From Fidelibacterota bacterium (GTDB taxonomy: Bacteria > Fidelibacterota > UBA2242 > JAFGTP01): DNA of 11,796 nt. Made by a program: the position numbers and the translations under genes. The stretch's first letter is position 1. Each line of letters opens with the position of its first letter. Where the stretch lies: assembly GCA_021735285.1 (NCBI GenBank), contig JAIPHI010000082.1:1-11796 (forward strand), read 5' to 3'. Below, one piece after another: positions 1 through 7,620 of the stretch. The notes beneath the pieces were generated by a model. It saw nothing but the letters and a program-made list of their open reading frames with translations, had not been told where the DNA came from and searched no databases.

Positions 1-1057
1 TTTGAACCGATAGACCCTGATAGGTCTCTATTCCCCCTGTCATTCCGGCATCCAGAGCTGGATCCAATCTTTTGTACTTGGTTTCAGATAGATTATCACG
101 ATATTCAACAGCATCCAGAATAGCAGATTTAGGGAATAATATACAATCATGATCATCATACCCATATTCATATGGTTCCTCAACTTTTAAAATAGCCAGA
201 GCATCACTCATAACAGAATATAGAAAGTCAATACCATATTTATGATGAATTTGTTTCATATTTTTGGCATCATAATTAACATCACCTTCATCCGGAGCAA
301 AATATTCAAAATCAGCTTTACTCAGGTCGATACTGCTTTTGTTGACTGCACTATGGTTGGTAGCATCCTGAGCAATGATTATCATGTTTCCCGGAGCCAA
401 AGGATAATCATGACCAGTGCCTGGTATCATATAAGCATGTACGGAATGGATATAATCATCATCAACATATCCGGCATCAACATCGGCTACAATTAAACTA
501 TCCAGATAAAGAGTATCATTAGAATTATTATATAATTCGGTAAATTGATCATGAAAATAATAGGGTATCGGATCAGATGGTGAACCATTATAGTAAATTT
601 CACTCAACACTAACTGCCCTAATGTCGAGGGATGGATATAAACTTGAATCGTATCGGATTCCGAAATATGTATATTCTGGACTTGGCCGTTTAATATTCG
701 TTCCATTGACTGGCCTGTAATTTGAAAAACCTCTTCAGGAGTCAATCTTTTAGTTATTGAAAAATTGTACTCATCCGGTAAAATATCAAATATTTGAGCC
801 TGTCCACTGGAATCGGTTAATCCCTGATAGACACTTTGATAGGAAATAGAATTAGCAAAAACCTGAGCGCCCTGGACATGTATGTTTCCGGTTAATTTTT
901 CAGTAAAGCCGGACGTGTCAAGTACAGAAACATAATAATCTGTGCGCATTGACCGGGGCGGTCCCACACTTTCATTACATGCGTGAATCCAGAGCAAGAT
1001 TCCGATGGTAAAAACTATAATTAGCGACCATATTTTTTTATAATTAGAAAAGATCAT
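1..1057 (-). CDS. DUF4876-like outer-envelope lipoprotein, second copy (Lipo2), 3' end cut off by the window edge
   Basis: My reading of the minus strand gives an open frame from ATG at 1057 to the left edge: 352 codons with no stop. The N-terminus is a signal segment (residues about 8-26) ending in I-H-A-C, so Cys27 is the probable lipidated residue; the lipobox is imperfect because of the His. An Ig- or carboxypeptidase-regulatory-like part follows (about 40-140), with a TDSSGQAQIFDILPDEYNF turn-and-strand pattern. A lamin-tail-like core comes next (about 148-320), with LSEIYYNG, YYFHDQFTELYNNSNDTLYLD, DYPLAPGNMIIIAQDATNH and DLSKADFE. These blocks recur in Lipo1 at 7621-8697 and match what I remember of DUF4876. 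By alignment with the 358-residue Lipo1, about 25-30 C-terminal residues are missing. The start overlaps the TBDR2 stop by 14 nt and has GGAG at 1067-1064, 6 nt upstream. Function is unknown; a partner role for the adjacent receptor is inferred. Confidence 0.85.
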   Translation of the reverse strand, partial: MIFSNYKKIWSLIIVFTIGILLWIHACNESVGPPRSMRTDYYVSVLDTSGFTEKLTGNIHVQGAQVFANSISYQSVYQGLTDSSGQAQIFDILPDEYNFSITKRLTPEEVFQITGQSMERILNGQVQNIHISESDTIQVYIHPSTLGQLVLSEIYYNGSPSDPIPYYFHDQFTELYNNSNDTLYLDSLIVADVDAGYVDDDYIHSVHAYMIPGTGHDYPLAPGNMIIIAQDATNHSAVNKSSIDLSKADFEYFAPDEGDVNYDAKNMKQIHHKYGIDFLYSVMSDALAILKVEEPYEYGYDDHDCILFPKSAILDAVEYRDNLSETKYKRLDPALDAGMTGGIETYQGLSVQ

Positions 1058-3770
1058 TAATTACTCCACTAAATTCTACCCCAAAAAATAGATCCGGATT
1101 AAGACGAGTATAAGAAACCGTACCTTGCGAAGTACGTTTCCGCTGGTAAAGCGGATGTGAATTGAAAAAATTATTCACAAAAAATGAGACTTCAGCTCCT
1201 CTGGATAGGGCTTTGCTGACGCGTAGATTAAATAACCATATATTTTGTTTATTTTCCTCTTTGCTCCAGTAGTCGGGATAAATTCTTTTATATGTGGAAT
1301 TCATGTCAGGTGTACGTTCCTGTTTATCAAAGCTTACAGTTTTACCTTGATCGCTGATATATCCAATAGCCAGAGAATCGGCAAGGCCATGATAGCGGTC
1401 TTTATCAAAAACAACCTGTTGAGCCTCTAGAGTAATCCAGGCCCCTAGCTTTCTGACCTGAAATTCCATTCTGTAATTGATCAGTAAATTTTCAGATTCA
1501 ACATCAACCGGGTTCCAGAAAGGCAGAACCTCTTTGTTAATATCATTATCCATTAGATAAGTTGAACTATAATCATATGAATTGTCTATTGATTCGGTTT
1601 GATTATAGGCGGCTTCCAAACGAAAACGCATAGCTAATGGTGTCAGAGGGGCTGTTCGCAGAGAAAACTCAATACCTCTGGAGAGTGTTTCCCGGGAATT
1701 TTCATATTTACTAAAACTTGTTGACACAGAATCCCTAATATATTTCCCCGTTGTATCTTTATAGCCGGGTTGCCAGTTAGGATAATCATATTTATAAAGA
1801 AAAATTGGTTCGACCAGTGAGCGTGAAAAACCGTTTTCCGTTTTGTTAAGATAGCCGGTTAAAGTGAGGCCAAATTTTCCGATTTTTTGATCGATACTAA
1901 TTTCTCTTTTTATCTGTTTCGAACCCTGAAGAGATGGATTTTTGCGACTGAAAACATGAGTCGAAATAACAGCCAATCGGAGTGAATCCACTTCTGAATA
2001 GCGATTGATATCTGCTACATCATAATATAAAGGATTGGGATAAAGCATACTCAAAGGTGGTGCTTTGGAAGTTGTGCCATATCCCATTCTGATCTGCGTA
2101 TTTTCGAAAGGATAGATGACCAAATTAAAGCGGGGATTAAAAAAAGAGCCATGCTCTCTGGAGAAAAAAGTAGTGTTTTTACCATAATTTTCCAGACGGA
2201 AACCCAGATTAAGCTGATATTTTTTCCAGATTCTACCTTTAATTTTATCTTCCATATATAAACTGGAGATTAATAGAGCAGGAATATCATTATAACTCCG
2301 GGGGCGATCCCGAAAAGCTGTATTGATAGTTGGCGGAGCCAGCGGATCAAAAACTCGGCCAGGTCCATTATTGGATTCGTGGCGGAAAGTTACCCCGGTT
2401 CGAAAATTATGTTGATTGGAAAAAAGAATGCTGGAATTACAATATTCCATACTCAGATACTGATTAATGGCCCGACCTTTTACCCATAATTTTGCAGTAT
2501 CAGATTGGAAAAAATAGCCCTCCTGTACTCCTTCAGTTAGGCGGTCACTTATATAGGTATTATCAGCTGTTACCAATTTTTTAGTATAAGAATTTTGCCG
2601 ATTGTAATTAATAGCATATGAGATTTCCAGTTTCTGTTTAGGTGATATTAAATACTTACTATTATGATTGTAGCGAATAATATAATTCCGATTATACCGT
2701 TCAGTTAATAGAAGGTCTCCCTCTCTCAATCCTTGCTCATCAAAAGTTCTGGTGTAGTAGATTCTATTTTTCAAAGTATAGAGATTGTCGAATAGATGAG
2801 CTGTATGAGAGAGTTGCCCTGCCAGACGAGAATAGTCATAATCATCAATCCGTATATCACGAATGCTATTTGCATAGTTAAAATTATAATTCCAATACTG
2901 ATCAAATAGTTTAAACCCACCATTTAGATTAAATTCTTTATTTCTAAGGTTATATTTGTATTTAAAACGCTGGTCCAGGTTTTCTGATTTTGTCTCGACT
3001 TTGACTATACCGGAAGTAAGATCACCATATTTTGCTGAAGGTATGCCCCTGATAACTTCCATTTTTTCAATATTATCGGCTGGAATTTGGCGCAGATCAA
3101 TGCCTTCATTTGTTGTTGTACGATCAATAGTTCCGGTATTGACTTTAGTATCAATCTGCATATTGGCATTATTGGAAATGGGAATATCATCGATAATGAT
3201 CTGAGTTCCCAAAGATGAATTTTGGTCCGCTTCCGTATCAGTGGAGCTCTGTCTAAGACTTAGCTGTTTCTTTTCCTGTAAACCCGGGTTTTCAAAACGC
3301 TGACCGGGAACCAGTTTCATAATATCACTCAAACTGGAAGCCTGCATATGTTCGATTTCACCGGATGAAATAGTAGTTTTTGTCTCCGCATCGCCTGGTA
3401 TTAATTTTTTATCTGCAAATACTTTAATCCCCCCTATTGTAAAATAATTTATTGTCATAGTATAGTTTTTCTGTATTGTTTCACCGGATCGGATGACTAT
3501 TTTATCCTTTATTTTTTTATAACCAATATGAGATATTAATATCGTATAACGTCCTGGTTGGAGCTCTATATAAAAACGGCCCTGATCATCGGTTGCACAA
3601 CCTGCTTTATTTTCATTGATGATTATATTAACACCAGACACTGGTTTTTTACTTTGTTCAAAAATTTGTCCTTTAAAGACAGAAGTTGCCCTGGCAAAAG
3701 TAGAAGTACAAAGGCATACCATAAAAATGATTTGATAAAAAATTCTTAAATTTTTTAAATATTTATACAT
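1044..3770 (-). CDS. TonB-dependent outer-membrane receptor, second copy (TBDR2)
   Basis: This 908-residue protein probably imports a ligand across the outer membrane using TonB energy. It has a signal peptide (about 1-26), a carboxypeptidase-regulatory-like beta-sandwich (about 32-105, with GVNIIINENKAGCATDDQG and GRYTILISHIGYKK), a plug (about 134-262, with SGEIEHMQASSLSDIMKLVPG and EVIRGIPSAKYGDLTSGIVKVETKS), and a large beta-barrel ending in an aromatic residue (Phe) as expected for BAM assembly. It is clearly paralogous to the receptor at 8691-11309 in the plug and the last barrel strands (WLFNLRVSKALSRGAEVSFFVNNFF; LNPDLFFGVEF). The frame is open to a TTG at 3779, but ATG at 3770 is the more usual start. 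Neither has a Shine-Dalgarno sequence, unlike the other genes here. The lipoprotein start overlaps its stop, implying coupled translation. The substrate is not deducible. Confidence 0.93.
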   Translation of the reverse strand: MYKYLKNLRIFYQIIFMVCLCTSTFARATSVFKGQIFEQSKKPVSGVNIIINENKAGCATDDQGRFYIELQPGRYTILISHIGYKKIKDKIVIRSGETIQKNYTMTINYFTIGGIKVFADKKLIPGDAETKTTISSGEIEHMQASSLSDIMKLVPGQRFENPGLQEKKQLSLRQSSTDTEADQNSSLGTQIIIDDIPISNNANMQIDTKVNTGTIDRTTTNEGIDLRQIPADNIEKMEVIRGIPSAKYGDLTSGIVKVETKSENLDQRFKYKYNLRNKEFNLNGGFKLFDQYWNYNFNYANSIRDIRIDDYDYSRLAGQLSHTAHLFDNLYTLKNRIYYTRTFDEQGLREGDLLLTERYNRNYIIRYNHNSKYLISPKQKLEISYAINYNRQNSYTKKLVTADNTYISDRLTEGVQEGYFFQSDTAKLWVKGRAINQYLSMEYCNSSILFSNQHNFRTGVTFRHESNNGPGRVFDPLAPPTINTAFRDRPRSYNDIPALLISSLYMEDKIKGRIWKKYQLNLGFRLENYGKNTTFFSREHGSFFNPRFNLVIYPFENTQIRMGYGTTSKAPPLSMLYPNPLYYDVADINRYSEVDSLRLAVISTHVFSRKNPSLQGSKQIKREISIDQKIGKFGLTLTGYLNKTENGFSRSLVEPIFLYKYDYPNWQPGYKDTTGKYIRDSVSTSFSKYENSRETLSRGIEFSLRTAPLTPLAMRFRLEAAYNQTESIDNSYDYSSTYLMDNDINKEVLPFWNPVDVESENLLINYRMEFQVRKLGAWITLEAQQVVFDKDRYHGLADSLAIGYISDQGKTVSFDKQERTPDMNSTYKRIYPDYWSKEENKQNIWLFNLRVSKALSRGAEVSFFVNNFFNSHPLYQRKRTSQGTVSYTRLNPDLFFGVEFSGVINDLF
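1064..1067 (-). promoter_or_regulatory. Ribosome binding site (GGAG) of Lipo2 inside the end of TBDR2
   Basis: On the minus strand GGAG is followed by six bases (TAATTA) and then the ATG at 1057. It lies within the last codons of TBDR2, whose TAA is at 1046-1044. This supports the chosen lipoprotein start and translational coupling of the pair. Confidence 0.6.
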
Positions 3771-3819
3771 TTTAATCAAAGTTATAATCAGACCAGTTTG
3801 ACATTAAATTAGACTTATT

Positions 3820-3853
3820 AAATAAGGGACTGCCAGAAAGCAGCCCCTTATTT
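3820..3853 (-). terminator. Strong stem-loop after the propeller gene, candidate terminator
   Basis: The arms AAATAAGGG (3820-3828) and CCCTTATTT (3845-3853) pair perfectly. After one A-C mismatch the stem continues with CTG/CAG, closing an 8-base loop. It lies 21 bases past the stop of the propeller gene and about 50 bases before TBDR2. The bases after the stem on the minus strand are AT-rich but not a clean T-run, so termination may be partial. It plausibly separates the two transcription units. No plus-strand gene is present to use it from the other side. Confidence 0.6.
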
Positions 3854-3873
3854 ATTGTAAGTTTTAATGAATA

Positions 3874-6066
3874 TTATTTAAGCAGCGTCATCTTTCGAAT
3901 TTGGGTATAGTTACCGGCTTTTAATTTATAAAAATAGATACCACTAGAGAGTTCTTTGGCATCAAAGGTAACCCTATGCTTGCCTGCTTTCATATGATCA
4001 TTTGCAATTTCCCTAACTTCCTGTCCCATCAGATTATATACAATTAAAGTTACATCAGCTGCCTTAGGTAGTGCAAAAGAGATATTAGTGACTGGATTAA
4101 ATGGATTGGGATAGTTCTGTTCTAAACTGTACTCTATTGGGATTGCATTCTCATTTTTTTCAATACCTACATTGATAATATTTTTCTTTAAAATATTACC
4201 ACCTTGACCTACAGCCCAGAGAATGTTATTTTTATAACTTAATTTCTGAATCGTACTTGTAATTGGACTTGATTCTCTGGACCAGGTTAGGCCGGTATCA
4301 TCTGATTTTAGAATAATTCCATCTTCACCAGCAATATACACAGTCGTGTCCTTTACAAATTCCACATCATAAATATCACAGAAGTCAGTATCAGGCACAC
4401 CTTCTTCATATTCAATATTATATACTTCATCTTCAATTGGGTCCAAGACTTTATAAAGGGTATCTTCATCAGCAGGAGCCCTTAAAGCATAACCATTTGG
4501 TGATACAAACAGGCCAACACCGTTCTTATTGAATTCAACAGCTCTAATATTTTCTCCAATAGAAGTTGTATAAGCTATTGTAAAACTTGTATCTCCAGGT
4601 TCTAATACACAAATCTGACCATCATCTCCTACCGAGACGACATCGTTGGGGCCAAATGTCCAAAAATCAAGAATATCGTTTTCACCTTCGTTCGTGACAG
4701 ATTCCCAGCTATAGCCTCCATCTGCACTCCGAAAAATAAGCCCATCATCACCACTACCATAAATTGTATCCTGAGATGCGTATTTTAGGGCATTATAAGT
4801 TCCAAATCGAACATCCTGCATAGGATTCTCAACTGAAGTCCAGCTGGCTCCTCCATCTTCAGTGACAGCAATGAAGCCATCTTCGCCAGCAACTATACCA
4901 TTATCACCGTCAAAAAATTCGCATTCATAAAGATGATTCATAGCACCTGTAGCTAGATTATTTGGATAAGAAAAAGTATTCCCCCCATCTTCACTAATAC
5001 TTATTTCACCACCGCCCCAGGCAGATACAACTATTTTATTATCAGTAGGCGTAGCAAGTCCCCAGAAACTGATGCCCGGCCAATCAAGAAGAGCAGTCCA
5101 GTTATTACCACCATCAGAAGTTTTTTTCCAATGCCCATAATGCTGAAAAGAGAAGCCCGTGTTTTCATCAACAAATTCAATATCTATCATACTTTGCGCA
5201 GAACCAACTTGTAAAGTATCCCAGGTTTCACCGCCATCAGTAGTTTTAGCAAAATAATCACCAACAATATAGAAAATATCTTCAGTAATAATATCCACTA
5301 ATTCATTTCTAACGAAATCATAACTTATTTCCCCGATTCTCTGATACGTTTTACCTCCATCTTGCGATAATAATGTTACATAGTGATAGCCTGTGATAAC
5401 AAATGTTGAATCCCCTGCCGCTCCAATATCATACAAACGAGATGATATGGTTCCAGGTGGAAAATGAGGCCCAACCGAAACAAAATTCCAGCTCTCGCCC
5501 CCATCGTGGGTGTACCAGGTATTACCACCATTGCCATCGCTGATGACTACTCCACAATTAGCATCTGTAAAAACTAATCCGCCGTCTAGATCCTCTCCAT
5601 TGAATGCATAGTCACTGCGGGTAAAATTGGCACCACCATCAGTTGTTTTCAAGAATGTGGAATCTTCACCAGCAACATAAACTAAATCTTCAGTAATAGC
5701 TTCAACCAATTCCATATCAGCGGCATAGCTATCACTGATCAAAGTCCAGTTTTCGCCCCCATCTTCCGTTTTAAAGATCAAACCGCCTTCTGCACAGGCA
5801 TAACCCACACTGACGTTTACAAAATCTACTGATAGCCAATCTTCACTATCAGCTACCGGCTCCTGTAAAGTTGTCCAGGTGTTACCACCGTCACTTGTTT
5901 TCCTGACTAATCCCTCATCGCCAACAAGCCAACCTGTCTCACTATCAATAAATTTACATTTATTAATTGCCGGATCAACGCCTTGTTTAACGATTTCCCA
6001 GGATTGGGCAAACACTACTACTGTTGCTAAAAGCAACACAAAGGGAAACCATAACACTTTTCTCAT
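3874..6066 (-). CDS. Secreted YCF48/Asp-box beta-propeller protein with T9SS type A sorting domain
   Basis: This 730-residue protein has a signal peptide (about 1-21, ending VVFAQ). Its body is a chain of roughly 42-residue repeats, each with a [ST]-x-D-G-G-x-x-[WF] Asp-box. Ten are canonical (for example TSDGGNTW, TEDGGENW, THDGGESW, TTDGGETW, SADGGYSW), two are degraded (around residues 490 and 534), and one more is near 589 (SDDTGLTW). The count suits about 13-14 blades, perhaps two seven-bladed propellers. The C-terminal 80 residues form a T9SS type A sorting domain: NYPNPFNP at about 651-658, then VYNLMGQEV, SSGIYFYKLKAG and a terminal KMTLLK. It should therefore cross the outer membrane by T9SS and be anchored on the surface or released. 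The frame is open to an ATG at 6078, but GGAGG at 6076-6072 favours the ATG at 6066 (5-nt spacing). It lies 62 bases after the barrel gene with no terminator between them, so co-transcription is likely. YCF48/HCF136 proteins act in photosystem assembly in phototrophs; that role is not implied here. Confidence 0.9.
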   Translation of the reverse strand: MRKVLWFPFVLLLATVVVFAQSWEIVKQGVDPAINKCKFIDSETGWLVGDEGLVRKTSDGGNTWTTLQEPVADSEDWLSVDFVNVSVGYACAEGGLIFKTEDGGENWTLISDSYAADMELVEAITEDLVYVAGEDSTFLKTTDGGANFTRSDYAFNGEDLDGGLVFTDANCGVVISDGNGGNTWYTHDGGESWNFVSVGPHFPPGTISSRLYDIGAAGDSTFVITGYHYVTLLSQDGGKTYQRIGEISYDFVRNELVDIITEDIFYIVGDYFAKTTDGGETWDTLQVGSAQSMIDIEFVDENTGFSFQHYGHWKKTSDGGNNWTALLDWPGISFWGLATPTDNKIVVSAWGGGEISISEDGGNTFSYPNNLATGAMNHLYECEFFDGDNGIVAGEDGFIAVTEDGGASWTSVENPMQDVRFGTYNALKYASQDTIYGSGDDGLIFRSADGGYSWESVTNEGENDILDFWTFGPNDVVSVGDDGQICVLEPGDTSFTIAYTTSIGENIRAVEFNKNGVGLFVSPNGYALRAPADEDTLYKVLDPIEDEVYNIEYEEGVPDTDFCDIYDVEFVKDTTVYIAGEDGIILKSDDTGLTWSRESSPITSTIQKLSYKNNILWAVGQGGNILKKNIINVGIEKNENAIPIEYSLEQNYPNPFNPVTNISFALPKAADVTLIVYNLMGQEVREIANDHMKAGKHRVTFDAKELSSGIYFYKLKAGNYTQIRKMTLLK

Positions 6067-6071
6067 CATAA

Positions 6072-6076
6072 CCTCC
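6072..6076 (-). promoter_or_regulatory. Ribosome binding site (GGAGG) that decides the propeller gene start
   Basis: The minus strand reads ATGGAGGTTATGATGAGA from 6078. The first ATG contains part of the GGAGG, and the second (6069) is only 2 nt beyond it. The third (6066) has 5-nt spacing and begins a textbook signal peptide (MRKVLWFPFVLLLA). The start at 6066 is therefore preferred. Confidence 0.7.
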
Positions 6077-6128
6077 ATACATTAATGATTAACAATTACT
6101 TTTACCTCTTTTTTACAACTATCCCCTC

Positions 6129-7583
6129 TTATTTGCGATAAATCACAGAAAACCCGAATTTTTCAATCTTATCTTTTACATTATCCGGGTTACTAACCTG
6201 ATAATTAAAATTAGCTTCCAATTTTCCAAAAATAAATTGCCGGACATATCCAGTTTGGATCCCAAAAATGTTGAATGTTTCTGTTGGTGTCCAGTGAAAA
6301 TCAGGCTCAATTATACTCTGGGTTCCTAATAGTTTTATAGAGCTAATAGAATTAAGATTGTAAGCAGTACCCAATAACAAAAATTTTTCATTGCGACCTT
6401 CATTATAATAAAAATCAGCAGTATATTCTATATAATTAGTTTTAATAATTCGCATTTCAAATCCAGCATCCAGCTCAAAAGGATCAAAGACATCAATATT
6501 TATCAGACTCCCCACCCTTTGAACCTGTTCATCCTTTTTTAAGGCCAAAACATCATAATTTTTAGGTGAGGCCCAATCGTCATAATTACATTGATTGAAA
6601 AAAAGTTGACCATATATGCCATTGCTGATATAATAGATGCTACCAGTAAAATCATATCCGGACCTTTCCCAATATCCTCGGGGCCGGGTATATGTTGGTT
6701 TTCCGACTTTTATTTTGTTTTTTTGAATACCATAATTACCATTCATCCTAATGCCGAGGGGTGAATTGAATATTTCCTTCCTTTCAAATTGTAAACCAAA
6801 TTGATAGCCTTCGCGATTATCATCTTTTCTATTGATTCGTCGAGGATTTTCAGGTACATAGAGATGATAGCCAAACCAGGTTCGTACCAATGCATCTTCC
6901 CACTCCTTAACGGCCTCATATTTTCCCTGACGATTGAAATAGCGAGTAGAGACACCAATTATAGTCTTGTTATTTTCAGATAGATAACCTAGACCAGCTT
7001 TAAGGTCAATATTTCTAAAAATAGACTCACATTCTGTATAAATATCTTTCAGCCCGCGTTCTACTCCATAATCGATCTCCAACCCTAGTAAGAATTGATT
7101 AGCTAACGTATGATTATATAAGACTTCTAATTGCGGTCCTTGATACTCTATATCTCCGGTAGTAGTATCTGTGAATGCAAAATAGTGATCGTAATAATTT
7201 TTTTCCAGAGAGTGGCTAACCTCATTGTGGAAACTGCGATCATATTGGACACCAGCGGCTAGAGTAGAATTGGTAGTAAGCTGTTTAATCCATTCAAGGT
7301 CCAGATCAATATCATCTTCCTGATGAGGATCAAAATAGCGGGAATAGAGATTCAATTGTCTTTGTGCTGATAATTTATAGATTGTTAAATTTTCAGGATA
7401 TGCCATTTCAAAAAAGGCAGGATTTTGACTCATATCGTAAAGATTGGGTTGTAGATAACCGTTTATATATTGATTTCTAAAGAAATCCACAGTCGAAAAA
7501 AGTTCACTTTCATAGGCTTGCATTGTATTTGCCATAACTAAGACCACTAGCAATATCCATCCGGTTCTGACTAATGATTTCAT
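6129..7583 (-). CDS. Probable outer-membrane beta-barrel protein, DUF6850-like
   Basis: This 484-residue protein has a signal peptide (about 1-23, MKSLVRTGWILLVVLVMANTMQA). The mature part looks like an outer-membrane barrel, with alternating polar/aromatic strands and short turns, for example LLGLEIDYGVERG, IDLKAGLGYLSENNKTIIGVSTRYF, FTGSIYYISNGIYGQLFF, IQTGYVRQFIFGKLEANFNYQVS and a final KFGFSVIYRK. An SQNPAFFE motif near residue 52 recalls the N-terminal NPA motifs of other outer-membrane barrels. The position after a TonB receptor and a DUF4876-like lipoprotein is what I recall for DUF6850 barrels in Bacteroidota; the family name comes from memory and context and should be checked. The frame extends upstream to 7664, into Lipo1, but the signal peptide and an AAGGA site support ATG at 7583, leaving 37 bases after the Lipo1 stop. 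No catalytic motif was seen. It might be a channel or a scaffold for its neighbours. Confidence 0.8.
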   Translation of the reverse strand: MKSLVRTGWILLVVLVMANTMQAYESELFSTVDFFRNQYINGYLQPNLYDMSQNPAFFEMAYPENLTIYKLSAQRQLNLYSRYFDPHQEDDIDLDLEWIKQLTTNSTLAAGVQYDRSFHNEVSHSLEKNYYDHYFAFTDTTTGDIEYQGPQLEVLYNHTLANQFLLGLEIDYGVERGLKDIYTECESIFRNIDLKAGLGYLSENNKTIIGVSTRYFNRQGKYEAVKEWEDALVRTWFGYHLYVPENPRRINRKDDNREGYQFGLQFERKEIFNSPLGIRMNGNYGIQKNKIKVGKPTYTRPRGYWERSGYDFTGSIYYISNGIYGQLFFNQCNYDDWASPKNYDVLALKKDEQVQRVGSLINIDVFDPFELDAGFEMRIIKTNYIEYTADFYYNEGRNEKFLLLGTAYNLNSISSIKLLGTQSIIEPDFHWTPTETFNIFGIQTGYVRQFIFGKLEANFNYQVSNPDNVKDKIEKFGFSVIYRK

Positions 7584-7590
7584 AGTTTTA

Positions 7591-7596
7591 TTCCTT
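7591..7596 (-). promoter_or_regulatory. Ribosome binding site (AAGGAA) that decides the barrel gene start
   Basis: AGAAGGAA lies about 7-9 bases before ATG 7583, where a clean signal peptide begins. The earlier in-frame ATGs at 7664 and 7628 would add a charged, non-signal extension (through NRYNAQRKSRRNK) and overlap the lipoprotein gene, so they are less likely. Confidence 0.6.
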
Positions 7597-7620
7597 CTAC
7601 TTTTTCGCTGTGCATTGTAT

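Noticed and set aside
242..496. Open frame of 84 codons on the plus strand
   Set aside because: It lies opposite the well-supported Lipo2 reading frame, which has conserved blocks shared with Lipo1. It has no ribosome binding site or recognisable protein features.
3798..3826. A TTGACA-like hexamer on the plus strand between the propeller gene and TBDR2, resembling a -35 element
   Set aside because: There is no convincing -10 element at proper spacing and no plus-strand gene downstream, so it is probably chance in AT-rich DNA.
3874..6066. Photosystem assembly factor (YCF48/HCF136) function for the propeller protein
   Set aside because: The similarity is to the repeat fold only. The T9SS tail and the neighbours do not suggest phototrophy.
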